64,000 nucleotides of DNA from Puffinus mauretanicus (lineage: Eukaryota; Chordata; Aves; Procellariiformes; Procellariidae), in contig JAJKFH010004141.1 of the NCBI GenBank assembly GCA_023333565.1, positions 186,001-250,000 on the forward strand, read 5' to 3'. The notes under the pieces were generated by a model. The model had not been told where the DNA came from. It saw nothing but the letters and a program-made list of their open reading frames with translations, and searched no databases. How positions within the stretch are numbered: position 1 is the stretch's first letter; every line of letters starts with the position of its first letter. Position numbers and translations under genes: made by a program. Positions 52,179 through 61,025 of the stretch are shown here, piece after piece.

Positions 52179-52448
52179 GTGGGCAGCAAGGGCAGTCCCG
52201 CAGCCCGGGCTGTGCTTTTGCAAGGGCGCAGGCGACGCCGCAGGGGGGGCATTCATCCGCGCCACCAGGCCCAGGAGAGACTGCGCCCGGGCAGTGTGTC
52301 CAGGCCCGGGCTGGCCGGGTCCAGGCTGACACGGGCCACCTGGAGCGCATTAAAGCGAGTTCTTTGCCGACCGGGGGGAGAGACGAGGACATTTAGTACA
52401 GAATTGGCACTGGCACAGAGGAGCACTGGGGAAAAAGCTTCCCAAGTT

Positions 52449-52454
52449 TTTATT
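52449..52454 (-). terminator. Poly(A) signal AATAAA of gene A
   Basis: AATAAA on the minus strand (context CTCTAAATAAAAACTTGGG), 137 nt past the TGA stop of the long exon. The spacing and context fit a real 3' UTR end. Confidence 0.7.
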
Positions 52455-52590
52455 TAGAGCAGAAAGCAGCCACAGACGGGCTGAGGCTGGCAGCAGGACG
52501 TCCTTGGGGCAGCTGACTGCCTTGGGCATCATCCATCCATCCATCCACCGTGGGCCTCCCCGTGCCACTCCCTCTGGGCACTGCGCACCC

Positions 52591-54954
52591 TCAGGGCCAG
52601 CGGACATCTTGCCTGGTGCTGGCAGCTGGGTGCCGCTGCTCTCCCTGTGCTGTGAGGCAGCTGCAGGAGAAAGCCCAGCGCAGAGCCCGACGGGCCGCCC
52701 TGACGACGGAGCGCCATCGCCGGCGAGCCGGGGGGTGCGGGGGGGCAGCGATGCCCGTGGGGGAAGGAGAGCTGCAGGCGAGGGGCTGGGCAGGCACCGG
52801 GCAAGCCCCTGCCAGCCCCCCAGCCAACAAGGGCTTTTCCTGGGGAGTGGGGGCCTGGGCACGGCTAGCCTCCGCGCACGCTGCCTCGGCCTCCTCCAGG
52901 GGGTCTGCAGGCAAGGCAGAAGCCGACAGCTTTGCATCTTCCGGCACTGCTGCGGGGATGGGTGCTCTGTGCCCCTCGTCCCAGGGATCTCCGGCCAGGG
53001 GAGAAGCTGCTGCCTCCACCTCGTCCTCTTCCTCTTTCTCTTCCTCTTCCTCTTCTAATGGGGCAACAGACGCGCTCTGTGGGTCGTCGTCGCCCTCTCC
53101 TGCAGCCTCTCTGTCAGGGACCTCTTCCTCTTTTAATGGGGCAACAGACGCGCTCTGTGGGTCGTCGTCGCCCTCTCCTGCAGCCTCTCTGTCAGGGACC
53201 TCTTCCTCTTTTAATGGGGCAACAGACGCGCTCTGTGGGGCGTCGTTGCCCTCTCCTGCAGCCTCTCTGTCAGGGACCTCTTCCTCTTTTAATGGGGCAA
53301 CAGACGCGCTCTGTGGGTCGCCGTCTCCTTCTCCTGCAGCCTCTCTGTCAGGGACCTCTTCCCCTTTTAATGGGGCAACAGACGCACTCTGTGGGGCGTC
53401 GTCGCCCTCTCCTGCAGCCTCTCTGTCAGGGACCTCTTCCCCTTTTAATGGGGCAAGAGACGCGCTCTGTGGGTCGCCGTCTCCTTCTCCTGCAGCCTCT
53501 CTGTCAGGGACCTCTTCCTCTTTTAATGGGGCAACAGACGCGCTCTGTGGGGCGTCGTCGCCCTCTCCTGCAGCCTCTCCGTCAGGGACCTCTTCCTCTT
53601 CCCACTCTGCCAGCAGCTCCTCCAGAAGAGCACTCAAGGTGTCGGAGCTGTCAGAGGCAGAGCCCTGGCCTTCAGCCCTCGCTGCAAGGTCCTGGTCATT
53701 CGGGATGCCCCGAGCAGTGCCGACGGTTTCGGCACCATCATCTGCCTCCTGGGGCACGGCCGCAGGCAAGGGAGGAGCCAACGACTGTGCATCGTCAGGG
53801 GCTGATGCAGGGAGAGTCGCGCTTTGACTCTCCTCACAGCAGCCTCCCGGCGATGGAGAAGTGGAGAAGGCGGCGTCCTCAGGCGCTGATGTGGGGAGAG
53901 GCTCGCTGTGCCCCTGGTCGCTGGGACCTGCGGCCAGGTGCGAATCGGCTGGCCCTGCCTCTGAGTCTTCTGACAGGGCAGGAGACGCACGCTCCGAGTA
54001 GCCATCTGCCTCTCCTGCGGCGTCTCTGGCCATGCTGCCGGGCGAGCCAGGCACCTTCCCGGGGCCTGCATCTGGCTCCTGGCTGAGTCTTGGCAGACGG
54101 GGGCTGACGCAGATGCTGTGGGTGGAGGAGATGTCTTCCTCCAGCAGACGCTCTCCTGACAGGTCTTCACGTGTTTTGCCATCATCATCCTTGTCCTTCA
54201 GCTCCTCCAGCTCCTCCATCTTGCTTTGCCAGACCACAAAATCATACAGAGCGTCCTCGGGCTCCGTGCGCAGCGGCTTGCCAGGTGGAAGTCGCAAGGC
54301 TGGCAGACGACAGCCCGGCCTTGCCATCAAGCATTCCCAGAGCTCTTTGATTTCCCTCTCCAGGGAAACTGGTTCACATGCCCTGGTGCCCCACTGAGCA
54401 TGGGGATCGGGCTCTGGCTGAGCTGCCGGGGCCTTGCAGCCCCGCGCGGCCCGCACCTGGGCTGTTCTTGCCGGTGACGCCAGAGCAGTGGTGTGTGCAA
54501 GGTGCCCCTGTGCCGCCAGCCGTTGGCTGGGTTCCCAGCTTGCAGCTGCAGCGTGACTGGGGACCCCTGTCGCAAACGCCTCGACTGAAGACTCCAGAGC
54601 AACGTCGTGGCTTGTGGGGCTGTGTGGGGCAGGCCCCCATCTCTCAGCCCTCACCGCCATGCTCCAGTCATCGAGGATGCCCCGAGCAGGGGGCACAAGC
54701 TCCCGGTGGCCGCTGGCCGCCAGGCCCACGTCGTGTGCTCTGCCTCTCAGAGAAGACCCGGAGGCTGCTGCTGGCAGAGCACGCAGCTTGCTGACATTTG
54801 CAGATCCTGCTGTTGGAGCTGCAGGTGCGTGCCAGGGTGCAGCTGCCTGTGTCGCTTCAAGCCTTGGGAGAGACGGCACGTCTGGCGTGGGCACTCCTTC
54901 TCGCTGTACGACCCTGCTGCGGGGCAGTGCCTCCCAGCCCTCCAGCCTGTCTGT
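52591..54954 (-). CDS. Gene A, exon 4 (long terminal exon)
   Basis: This is an open frame of 787 codons from the acceptor ...CTTGCAG|ACAGACAGG to TGA. The frame stays open upstream only for the acceptor itself (TTG CAG), which supports an exon start here rather than an independent start codon. It contains the helical module, the 78-nt repeat array and the basic tail (ARRRWRSVVRAARRALRW). The antisense strand is also open over long stretches because the repeat unit is a multiple of three and GC-rich; the minus frame is preferred because it connects to spliced exons and a poly(A) signal. Confidence 0.65.
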   Translation of the reverse strand, partial: TDRLEGWEALPRSRVVQREGVPTPDVPSLPRLEATQAAAPWHAPAAPTAGSANVSKLRALPAAASGSSLRGRAHDVGLAASGHRELVPPARGILDDWSMAVRAERWGPAPHSPTSHDVALESSVEAFATGVPSHAAAASWEPSQRLAAQGHLAHTTALASPARTAQVRAARGCKAPAAQPEPDPHAQWGTRACEPVSLEREIKELWECLMARPGCRLPALRLPPGKPLRTEPEDALYDFVVWQSKMEELEELKDKDDDGKTREDLSGERLLEEDISSTHSICVSPRLPRLSQEPDAGPGKVPGSPGSMARDAAGEADGYSERASPALSEDSEAGPADSHLAAGPSDQGHSEPLPTSAPEDAAFSTSPSPGGCCEESQSATLPASAPDDAQSLAPPLPAAVPQEADDGAETVGTARGIPNDQDLAARAEGQGSASDSSDTLSALLEELLAEWEEEEVPDGEAAGEGDDAPQSASVAPLKEEEVPDREAAGEGDGDPQSASLAPLKGEEVPDREAAGEGDDAPQSASVAPLKGEEVPDREAAGEGDGDPQSASVAPLKEEEVPDREAAGEGNDAPQSASVAPLKEEEVPDREAAGEGDDDPQSASVAPLKEEEVPDREAAGEGDDDPQSASVAPLEEEEEEKEEEDEVEAAASPLAGDPWDEGHRAPIPAAVPEDAKLSASALPADPLEEAEAACAEASRAQAPTPQEKPLLAGGLAGACPVPAQPLACSSPSPTGIAAPPHPPARRRWRSVVRAARRALRWAFSCSCLTAQGEQRHPAASTRQDVRWP

Positions 54955-56193
54955 CTGCAAGAGAAGACGTGCAGAAAGGCCGCGTGACTGTGGTCCTTTT
55001 CCCCCGCATCCCAGCGGGAAACCCCCTGCGCCCAGGCCGTCCTGCCAGCTACGAGCGCAGTGCTCAGCCCTGCGGGTGCCTGCCGCCCTGCTCCCGGCTT
55101 AGGAGAGGGCTGGACCCCACGTGGCCCTCACCAGGTCCAGGGAGCACCCCCGGCATGCCCAGGCATGGCATGGTTGTCTCAGCTTGCTGGGGACCAGTTC
55201 CACACGTCCCCTCCGGCACATCCTGCCTTCCCATCGGCACCTCCCGGGGTCGGGAAGGCGTTCAGCCCCGTCTCCCTCGAGCTCCCTACCTGTGTGCGGA
55301 CGCTCCAAGGGCTCTGTGAGCTCGCCTGGCCGGGGACCGGTGGCAGCCTGTCCTCATGGAGGGGCGAGACCTTGGTCCAGCTGTGCTGCGGAGCTACCTG
55401 TGGCAGCCTGTGGCGCTCCTGTGGGGAGAAAGAGGAGGCGCGGGATGGAGGCGGCGGAGTCGGCAGAGCAGTGCTCAGCCCTGCGGGTGCCTGATGCCCT
55501 GTTCCCCGCTTAGGAGAGGGCTGGACCCCATGTGGCCCTCACCAGGTCCAGGGAGCACCCCTGGCATGCCCGGGCAGCCTGCCAGGCACAGCACGGGGGT
55601 CTCAGCTTGCTGGGGACCGGTCCCTCCTGCCTTCCCATCGGCACCTCCCGGGGTCGGGAAGGTGTTCAGCCCCGTCTCCCTCGAGCTCCCTACCTGTGTG
55701 CAGACGCTCCAAGGGCTCTGTGAGCTCGCCTGGCCGGGGACCGGTGGCAACCTGTCCTCATGGAGGGGCGAGACCTTGGTCCAGCTGTGCTGCGGAGCTG
55801 CCCGTGGCAGCCTGTGGCGCTCCTGTGGGGAGAAGGAGGCGCGGGATGGAGGCGGCGGTGTGGGCACAGCGGCCCCCGCAGTGCTGGCAGGCACGGCCCC
55901 GGCGACAAGGCAGCTCCTGGCCACGACAGCCAGGCTGAGCTGGGTTCCGAGCCGCTCTCTGCCTCTGGGGCATTGCTGCGGGGCTGCGCGGGCCTCGGCC
56001 ATTCTGGTGTCACCTCTGGCCCACGGAAACCCCTGGGGCCGGGCACGGCTGGCCATCTTGCCCCCCAGCCCTCCCCCATGTCCCACTGCCGGGCTCTCCC
56101 TCCAGCCCCATCCCTCACCTGGCGGCGCTTGTGCAGGAGTGGCAGCCCCTCACGGGGCTGGGAGTGGGCGTTCGCCTGCTGCTTCTCCGGCAT
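52591..56193 (-). CDS. Gene A: unrecognised four-exon gene, acidic 26-residue-repeat protein
   Basis: Spliced model: complement of 52591-54954, 55290-55418, 55694-55822 and 56119-56193, giving 2,697 nt and 898 residues. All three introns (335, 275 and 296 nt) are phase 0 with GT-AG ends and good consensus: donors CGCCAG|GTGAGG and ACACAG|GTAGGG, acceptors CTCCCCACAG|GAG and TCTTCTCTTGCAG|AC. The ATG at 56193 has A at -3, with an in-frame TAG about 90 nt upstream. Protein layout: residues 1-25 basic; 26-68 and 69-111 are two near-identical 43-residue exons (ERHRLP...SWTKVSPLHEDRLPPVPGQ); 112-300 low-complexity Ala/Pro/Ser-rich; about 309-370 a probable helical module (EREIKELWECL, ALYDFVVWQSKMEELEELKD); about 370-560 Ser/Ala/Asp-rich; 564-745 seven 26-residue acidic repeats; 854-898 a basic Arg/Trp-rich tail. 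No signal peptide, transmembrane segment or known domain is visible. The function is unknown. A second copy lies in block B. The model is inferred; transcription is unproven. Confidence 0.6.
53053..53598 (-). repeat. Coding minisatellite, 7 x 78 nt
   Basis: Seven uninterrupted units of 78 nt encode 26 residues each, of the type EEEVPDREAAGEGDDDPQSA followed by SVAPLK. Units differ at a few sites: D/G/N/A within the GEG-x-x-x-P run, E/G at position 1, V/L in the SxAPL segment, K/E at the last residue. The first unit has PDGE instead of PDRE and the last ends in PLE, running into a Glu-rich stretch. Block B has a single unit with PDGE at its start and PLE at its end. Confidence 0.95.
55290..55418 (-). 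CDS. Gene A, exon 3 (43-codon duplicated exon)
   Basis: The exon is 129 nt, phase 0-0, bounded by CTCCCCACAG|GAG and ACACAG|GTAGGG. It encodes ERHRLPQVAPQHSWTK followed by VSPLHEDRLPPVPGQ and ends SVRTQ. It is a direct duplicate of the exon at 55694-55822; the repeat period is 404 nt including intron. Confidence 0.6.
55694..55822 (-). CDS. Gene A, exon 2 (43-codon duplicated exon)
   Basis: Same length, phase and splice signals as the exon at 55290-55418. It has RLPRAAPQ in place of RLPQVAPQ and SVCTQ in place of SVRTQ at the end. Being a symmetric phase-0 exon, it can be gained or skipped without changing the frame. Confidence 0.6.
56119..56193 (-). CDS. Gene A, exon 1 (25 codons)
   Basis: It starts at the ATG in CCGAAGATGCCGG and encodes MPEKQQANAH, SQPREGLPLL and HKRRQ before the strong donor CAG|GTGAGG. 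The N-terminus is short and basic with no hydrophobic core, so no signal peptide. The corresponding exon of copy B would lie beyond position 64000. Confidence 0.55.
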
Positions 56194-56507
56194 CTTCGGG
56201 GTCCTCTGCCGGACGCCTGCCACGGGCACCCAGGGGAGATGCTGCCTCCTGATGCAGCCGCTCTCCTGGGAGTGGGCGCCCTAGGGCTCCGGCCCTATAA
56301 GAGCCCCCACGGTCGCCCGTCACAATGGCCTCTGGGCACGATGCTGCCCCAGTCACAAAGGCCTGGCGGTCACCGCGGAGACGCGGTAGCTGCCCGTTTG
56401 CTGGCAGCCCCCTGGGGACGCGGACTCACAGGCCCACAGCAGGGTGTGGGTCAGGAGGCACCTCCGGCGTCCTCTAGGCCAGGCCCCCTCTGCCACCCCC
56501 GGGCCTT
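56194..56507 (-). promoter_or_regulatory. Presumed promoter and 5' UTR of gene A
   Basis: About 314 bases of GC-rich sequence lie between the gene A ATG and the 3' end of the upstream CR1. Visible elements: GTCACCGCGGAGAC at 56369-56382, which fits the RFX X-box pattern RYYNYY-N2-RRNRAC and lies in a 6-bp inverted repeat (ACCGCG...CGCGGT); a CRE half-site TGACG on the minus strand at 56318-56322; and a TATA-like CTTATAGGG at about 56293-56301, roughly 100 nt before the ATG. Short motifs of this kind occur by chance, so the regulatory reading is tentative. Confidence 0.35.
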
Positions 56508-57284
56508 CATAGAATCATAGAATCATTAAGGTTGGAAAACACCTCTAAGATCATCGAGTCCAACCATCAACCCAACACCACCATACCCACTACACCATGT
56601 CCCTAAGCGCCTCATCTACACGTCTTTTAAATACCTCCAGGGATGGGGACTCAACCACTTCCCTGGGCAGCCTGTTCCAAGGCTTGACCACTCTTTCAGT
56701 AAAGAAATTTCTCCTAATGTCCAATCTAAACCTCCCTTGGTGCAACTTGAGGCCATTTCCTCTCGTCCTATCGCTTGTTACTTGGCAGAAGAGACCAACC
56801 CCCACCTCCTACAACCTCCCTTCAGGTAGTTGTAGAGAGCGATGAGGTCTCCCCTCAGCCTCCTCTTCTCCAGGCTAAACAACCCCAGTTCCCTCAGCTG
56901 CTCCTCATCAGACTTGTGCTCCAGGCCCTTCACCAGCTTCGTTGCCCTTCTCTGGACACGCTCCAGCACCTCAATGTCCTTCTTGGAGTGAGGGGCCCAG
57001 AACTGAACATAGGATTCGAGGTGCGGCCTCACCAGTGCCGAGTACAGGGGCACGATCACCTCCCTGCTCCTCCTGGCCACACTATTCCTAATACAGGCCA
57101 GGATGCCGCTGGCCTTCTTGGCCACCTGGGCACACTGGCCGGCTCATGTTCAGCCGGCTGTCGACCAACACCCCCAGGTCCTTTTCCTCCGGGCAGCTTT
57201 CCAGCCACTCTTCCCCAAGCCTGCAGCGTTGCCTGGGGTTGTTGTGACCCAAGTGCAGGATCCGGCAGTTGGCCTTGTTGAACC

Positions 57285-57815
57285 TCATACATTGGCCTCA
57301 GCCCATCGATCCAGCCTGTCCAGGTCCCTCTGCAGAACCTTCCTACCCCCCAGCAGATCAACACTCCCACCCAACTTGGTGTCGTCTGCAACCTTACTGA
57401 GGGAGCACTCGATCCCCTCATCCAGATCGTTGATAAAGATATTGAACAGGACCGGACCCAAAACTGAGCCCTGGGGAACACCGCTCGTGACCGGCCGCCA
57501 ACTGGATTTAACTCCGTTCACCACAACTCTCTGGGCTCGGCCGTCCAGCCAGTTTTTTACCCAGCGAAGAGTGCACCTGTCTAGGCCGTGAGCCGCCAGC
57601 TTCTCTAGGAGAATGCTGTGGGAGACAGTGTCAAAGGCTTTACTGAAGTCCAGGTAGACCATATCCACAGCCTTTCCCTCATCCACTAGGCGGGTCACAT
57701 GGTCATAGAAGGAGATCAGGTTGGTCAAGCAGGATCTGCCTTCCATGAACCCGTGCTGGCTGGGCCTGATCCCCCGGTTGTCCCGCACATGGCTCGTGAG
57801 CGCCCTCAATAACAA
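57285..57815 (-). pseudogene. CR1 ORF2 middle part (RT palm)
   Basis: A frameshifted continuation of the ORF2 at 57703-59385. It contains the RT motifs [26 protein letters not shown] (first catalytic Asp), [16 protein letters not shown] and the ADD active-site pair in KVADDTKL; the usual Phe before ADD is Val here. It ends at a premature stop just before the MRFNKANCR block, where one base appears to be missing. Confidence 0.9.
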
Positions 57816-59385
57816 ACTGCTCCATAATCTTCCCTGGCATCAAGGTCAGGCTGACCAGCCTGTAGTTCCCCGGATCCTCCTTCCGGCCCTTCTTGGAGAT
57901 GGGCGTCACATTGGCAAGCCTCCAGTCGTCCAGGACCTCCCTAGTTAACCAGGACTGCTGGTAAATGATGGAGAGCGGCTCGGCAAGCTCCTCCGCCAGC
58001 TCCCTCAATACCCTCGGGTGGATCCCATCCGGCCCCATAGACTTGTGAACGTCCAGGTGGCGTAGCAGGTCGTTAACTTCTTCCTCATGGATTATGGGGC
58101 GTTTATCCTGCTCGCCGTCCTTGTCTTCCAGCTCAGGGGGCTGAGTACCCCGAGGATAACTGCTCTGACTATTAAAGACTGAGGCAAAGAAGGCGTTGAG
58201 TACCTCAGCCTTATCCTCGTCCTTGGTGGCAACGTTCCCTCCCGCATCCAATAGAGGATGGAGATTGTCCTTGGCTCTCCTTTTGTCATTAATATACTTG
58301 TAAAAGCATTTTTTGTTGTCTCTCACGACAATGGCCAGGTTGAGTTCTAGCCGGGCTTTTGCCTTTCTAATTTCCTCTCTGCACGACCTAACGAGATCCC
58401 TGTACTCTTCTTGAGTTGCCTGCCCCTTCTTCCAAAAGTGATAAACTCTCCTTTTTTTCCTGAGTCCCTGCCAGAGCTCCCCATTCAGCCAGGCCGGTCG
58501 TCTTCCCTGCCCGTTCTTCTTATGGCACATGGGGACAGCCCGCCTCTGCGTCTTTAAGACTTCCTTCTTGAAGAACGTCCAGCCTTCCTGGACCCCTTTG
58601 CCCTTCAGGACTGTCTCCCAAGGGACCCTCTCGACCAGTGTCCTGAGCAGGCCAAAGTCCGCCCTCTGGAAGTCCATGGTAGCGGTTTTGCTGGCCCCCC
58701 TCTTTACTTCACTAAGTATTGAGTATTCTACCATTTCATGGTCGCTAAGCCCAAGCCGGCCTCCGACCACCACATCTCCCACCAGTCCTTCTCTGTTCGT
58801 GAACAGCAGGTCAAGCGAGGCACCTCCCCTCGTGGGCTCGCTTACCAGCTGCGTCAGGAAGTTATCCTCCACACACTCCAGGAACCTCCTCGACTGTTTC
58901 CTCTCTGCCGTGTGGTATTGCCAGCAGACGTCCGGAAAGTTGAAGTCCCCCACGAGAACAAGGGCTAGCGACTGTGAGACTTCTGCCAGCCTCTGGTAGA
59001 ATATTTCGTCTGCCTCCTCGTCCTGGCTAGGTGGTCTATAACAGACTCCCAGCAGGATATCTGCCTTGTTGGCCTTCCCCCTCATCCTTACCCACAAGCA
59101 CTCGACCTCATCATCACTATCATTGAGCTCTAGACAGTCAAAGCACTCCCTAACATACAGGGCTACCCCACCGCCTCTCCTTCCTCGCCTGTCCCTTCTG
59201 AAGAGCTTATAGCCATCCATTGCAGCACTCCAATTGTGAGACTCGTCCCACCATGTTTCCGTGATGGCGACTAAGTCATAGCTACCCCACTGCACAATGG
59301 CTTCCAGCTCCTCCTGTTTGCCGCCCATGCTGCGTGCATTGGTATAGAGACACTTGAGCTGGGCTGCCGATTTCTCCCCCGACAT
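57703..59385 (-). pseudogene. CR1 ORF2 N-terminal part (endonuclease and start of RT)
   Basis: This is the longest intact segment of the CR1 ORF2 above. The endonuclease domain occupies roughly residues 10-235 and is followed by a linker rich in Lys/Arg (residues about 300-370, GRRPAWLNGELWQGLRKKRR) and the first RT motifs. The frame is lost at the codons after [10 protein letters not shown], and the RT palm continues in the frame at 57285-57815. It is transposon-encoded, not a host gene. Confidence 0.9.
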
Positions 59386-59450
59386 TGGCGTGCGGTCCCT
59401 AGGCTGTTCTCTAGGGAGCCTGCTTTTATCCCCTTCCCCCTTCGAATCTA

Positions 59451-59655
59451 GTTTAAAGCCCTCTCGATGAGCCCCGCCAACTCATACACGAGAATCCTTT
59501 CCCCCTTACAGCTGAACTCCGTCCGTCGCCAGCAGGCCTGGTGCCGTGTAAACCTCCCCGTGGTCAAAGAAGCCAAAATTCTGCCGATGGCACCAGCCCC
59601 TGAGCCACGTGTTGATCCGATGAGTTTTCCTGTTCCCTTCCGTATTCGACCCTGC
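59451..59655 (-). other. Probable 5' extension of the CR1
   Basis: The open frame continues on the minus strand upstream of ORF2 (59448-59813), with residues such as HQACWRRTEFSCKGERIL ending in a stop just before ORF2. It adjoins the CR1 without a visible boundary and may be its 5' leader or the end of ORF1. I did not recognise it with certainty. Confidence 0.4.
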
Positions 59656-59913
59656 CAGGCATTTTCCCAGAGGCGTCCCCAGCCTCGCCGACAGGCGGAG
59701 CTGTGGCTGGGCGGGGCCCTTGCAGAGCCGGCTGGAACCGGCTGGGGCCGGCCCAGGGCAGCCCCTGCTCTCCTCACACAGAGGCCACGCCCGCAGCCCC
59801 CCGCTGCAGGCACCTCACCACAGACACCCGAGCCCGGTGGCCCCTCCAGACTACAGTCCTCTCTTCATTAGCAACTCCCAGTGTCCAACAACCGTGAGGG
59901 GCTTCATCCCCAG
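59656..59913. other. GC-rich spacer before block B
   Basis: About 260 bases with CCGGCTGGAACCGGCTGGGG-like local repeats (about 59729-59752). No gene is recognised. It ends exactly where similarity to block A begins. Confidence 0.5.
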
Positions 59914-60258
59914 GAAGGCCACCAGTGAGACCGACTGGACTCACGGGGGCAAGGCGGAGCCCTCCAGCAGCTGGGCTCAGGCACTCAGACTGCCCAGGGG
60001 CTGGCCCCGGGCTCCCAGCTTCCCAGCTGCTGGCCCCTGCGTGTAGGAGCCCCCGAGGCCGCAGCCCTTGTCCAGCTGCGGGTGCAGACCCTCCCGCACC
60101 CCCCGAGTCGGACGCGACTCCCCTGGTCCCGTGGCCGACCCACCCTGCTCTCACCGCTACAGACAGACAGGGTCTCTCGCCCCCAGGGCTGGCTGTCAGG
60201 GACCCGCGCAGCCCCTTGCCCCCAGGCCACCTCACCTGCTCACCGCCTCGCGCGCCTT

Positions 60259-60751
60259 CACCTTTATGTACTGAAAGGCCACAGTAAGGCCGCCCTCGAG
60301 CCTTCTCTTCTCCGGGCGGAACAAGGCCAACTCTCTCAGCCCTTCTCCATAGGAGAGCTGTTCCAGCCCTCTGACCAGTTTTGTGGCCCTCCTCTGGACC
60401 GGCTCCAACACGTCCATGTCTTCCTTGTACTGGGGACCCCAGAGCTGGACGCAGTACTCCGGCCGGGGTCTCACGAGAGCGGAGCAGGAGGGGAGAATCA
60501 CCTCCCTCGACCTGCTGGCCGCGCGTCTTTTGACGCAGCCCAGGATACACTTGGCTTTCTAGGCTGCGAGCACACGTTGCCAGCTCATGTCCAATTTGGC
60601 ACCCACCAGAACCCCCACGTCCTTCTTCTGTGCTCAACCCCTTCAGTCCCCCAGTGTGTACTGACATTGCGGATTGCCCCTGCCCAGGTGCAGCACCTTG
60701 CACTTGGCCTGGTGAACCTCATGAGGTTCACGTGGTGCCGCTCCAGTGTGC
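60259..60751 (-). mobile_element. CR1 LINE internal fragment in block B
   Basis: The counterpart of the CR1 fragment at 51686-52178, with the same truncations and only a few substitutions (for example GGGGACTGCC versus GCGGATTGCC near 60670). It was duplicated together with the gene, not inserted independently. Confidence 0.88.
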
Positions 60752-61019
60752 GTGGGCAGCAAGGGCAGTCCCGCAGCCCGGGCTGTGCTTGCAAGGGCGC
60801 AGGCGACGCCGCAGGGGGGGCATTCATCCGCGCCACCAGGCCCAGGAGAGACTGCGCCCGGGCAGTGTGTCCAGGCCCGGGCTGGCCGGGTCCAGGCTGA
60901 CACGGGCCACCTGGAGCGCATTAAAGCGAGCTCTTTGCCGACCGGGGGGAGAGACGAGGACATTTAGTACAGAATTGGCACTGGCACAGAGGAGCACTGG
61001 GGAAAAAGCTTCCCAAGTT

Positions 61020-61025
61020 TTTATT
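61020..61025 (-). terminator. Poly(A) signal AATAAA of gene copy B
   Basis: Same context as in copy A, and again exactly 137 nt past the ancestral TGA (61162). Confidence 0.6.

Larger units (their letters stand above)
51341..55881. repeat. Segmental tandem duplication, block A
   Basis: The block is colinear with 59914-64000 in the same orientation, starting at GGAAGGCCACCAGTGAG in both. The coordinate offset is 8573 at the left end, 8571 after a 2-nt indel (TTTTGC versus TTGC near 52215), and 8102 after the repeat contraction in the long exon. Outside indels the long-exon part differs at only about 8 positions in roughly 1,380 bases compared by eye. The block contains a CR1 fragment and all of gene A except exon 1. 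Confidence 0.95.
56508..59450 (-). mobile_element. Nearly full-length CR1 LINE
   Basis: About 2.95 kb on the minus strand, ending at the CR1 tail (forward CATAGAATCATAGAATCATT). ORF2 begins with the APE-type endonuclease (57703-59385, 560 codons): YTNARSM, ITETWWDE, RRGGGVALYV, GVCYRPPSQ, LVGDFNFPD, LDLLFTN and SDHEMVEY carry the expected catalytic Asn, Glu, Asp, Asn and His positions. The RT follows: HKSMGPDGIHPRVLRELAE and PGNYRLVSLT in the same frame, then, after a frame break near 57805, [32 protein letters not shown] and [12 protein letters not shown]. Further breaks occur near 57287 (stop at the VMRF block), 57130 and 56790. The element cannot be autonomous. It is the best-preserved CR1 in the window and shares 3' wording with 43489-43649. 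Confidence 0.95.

Noticed and set aside
52550..54086. Long + strand ORFs (425 and 384 codons, Ser/Ala- or Leu/Pro-rich) antisense to gene A exon 4
   Set aside because: They exist because the 78-nt repeat is a multiple of three and the region is GC-rich, so all frames stay open. They have no splice, poly(A) or domain support, whereas the minus frame links to spliced exons.
55121..56284. Overlapping + strand ORFs of up to 298 codons across the gene A introns and exon doublet
   Set aside because: They are antisense shadows of the repeated exon-intron unit. They copy themselves between the tandem units and have no recognisable product.
57285..59385. Reverse transcriptase and endonuclease ORFs as host genes
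   Set aside because: All motifs are those of CR1 ORF2, followed by the CR1 3' tail; the frames are broken, so this is a dead retrotransposon.
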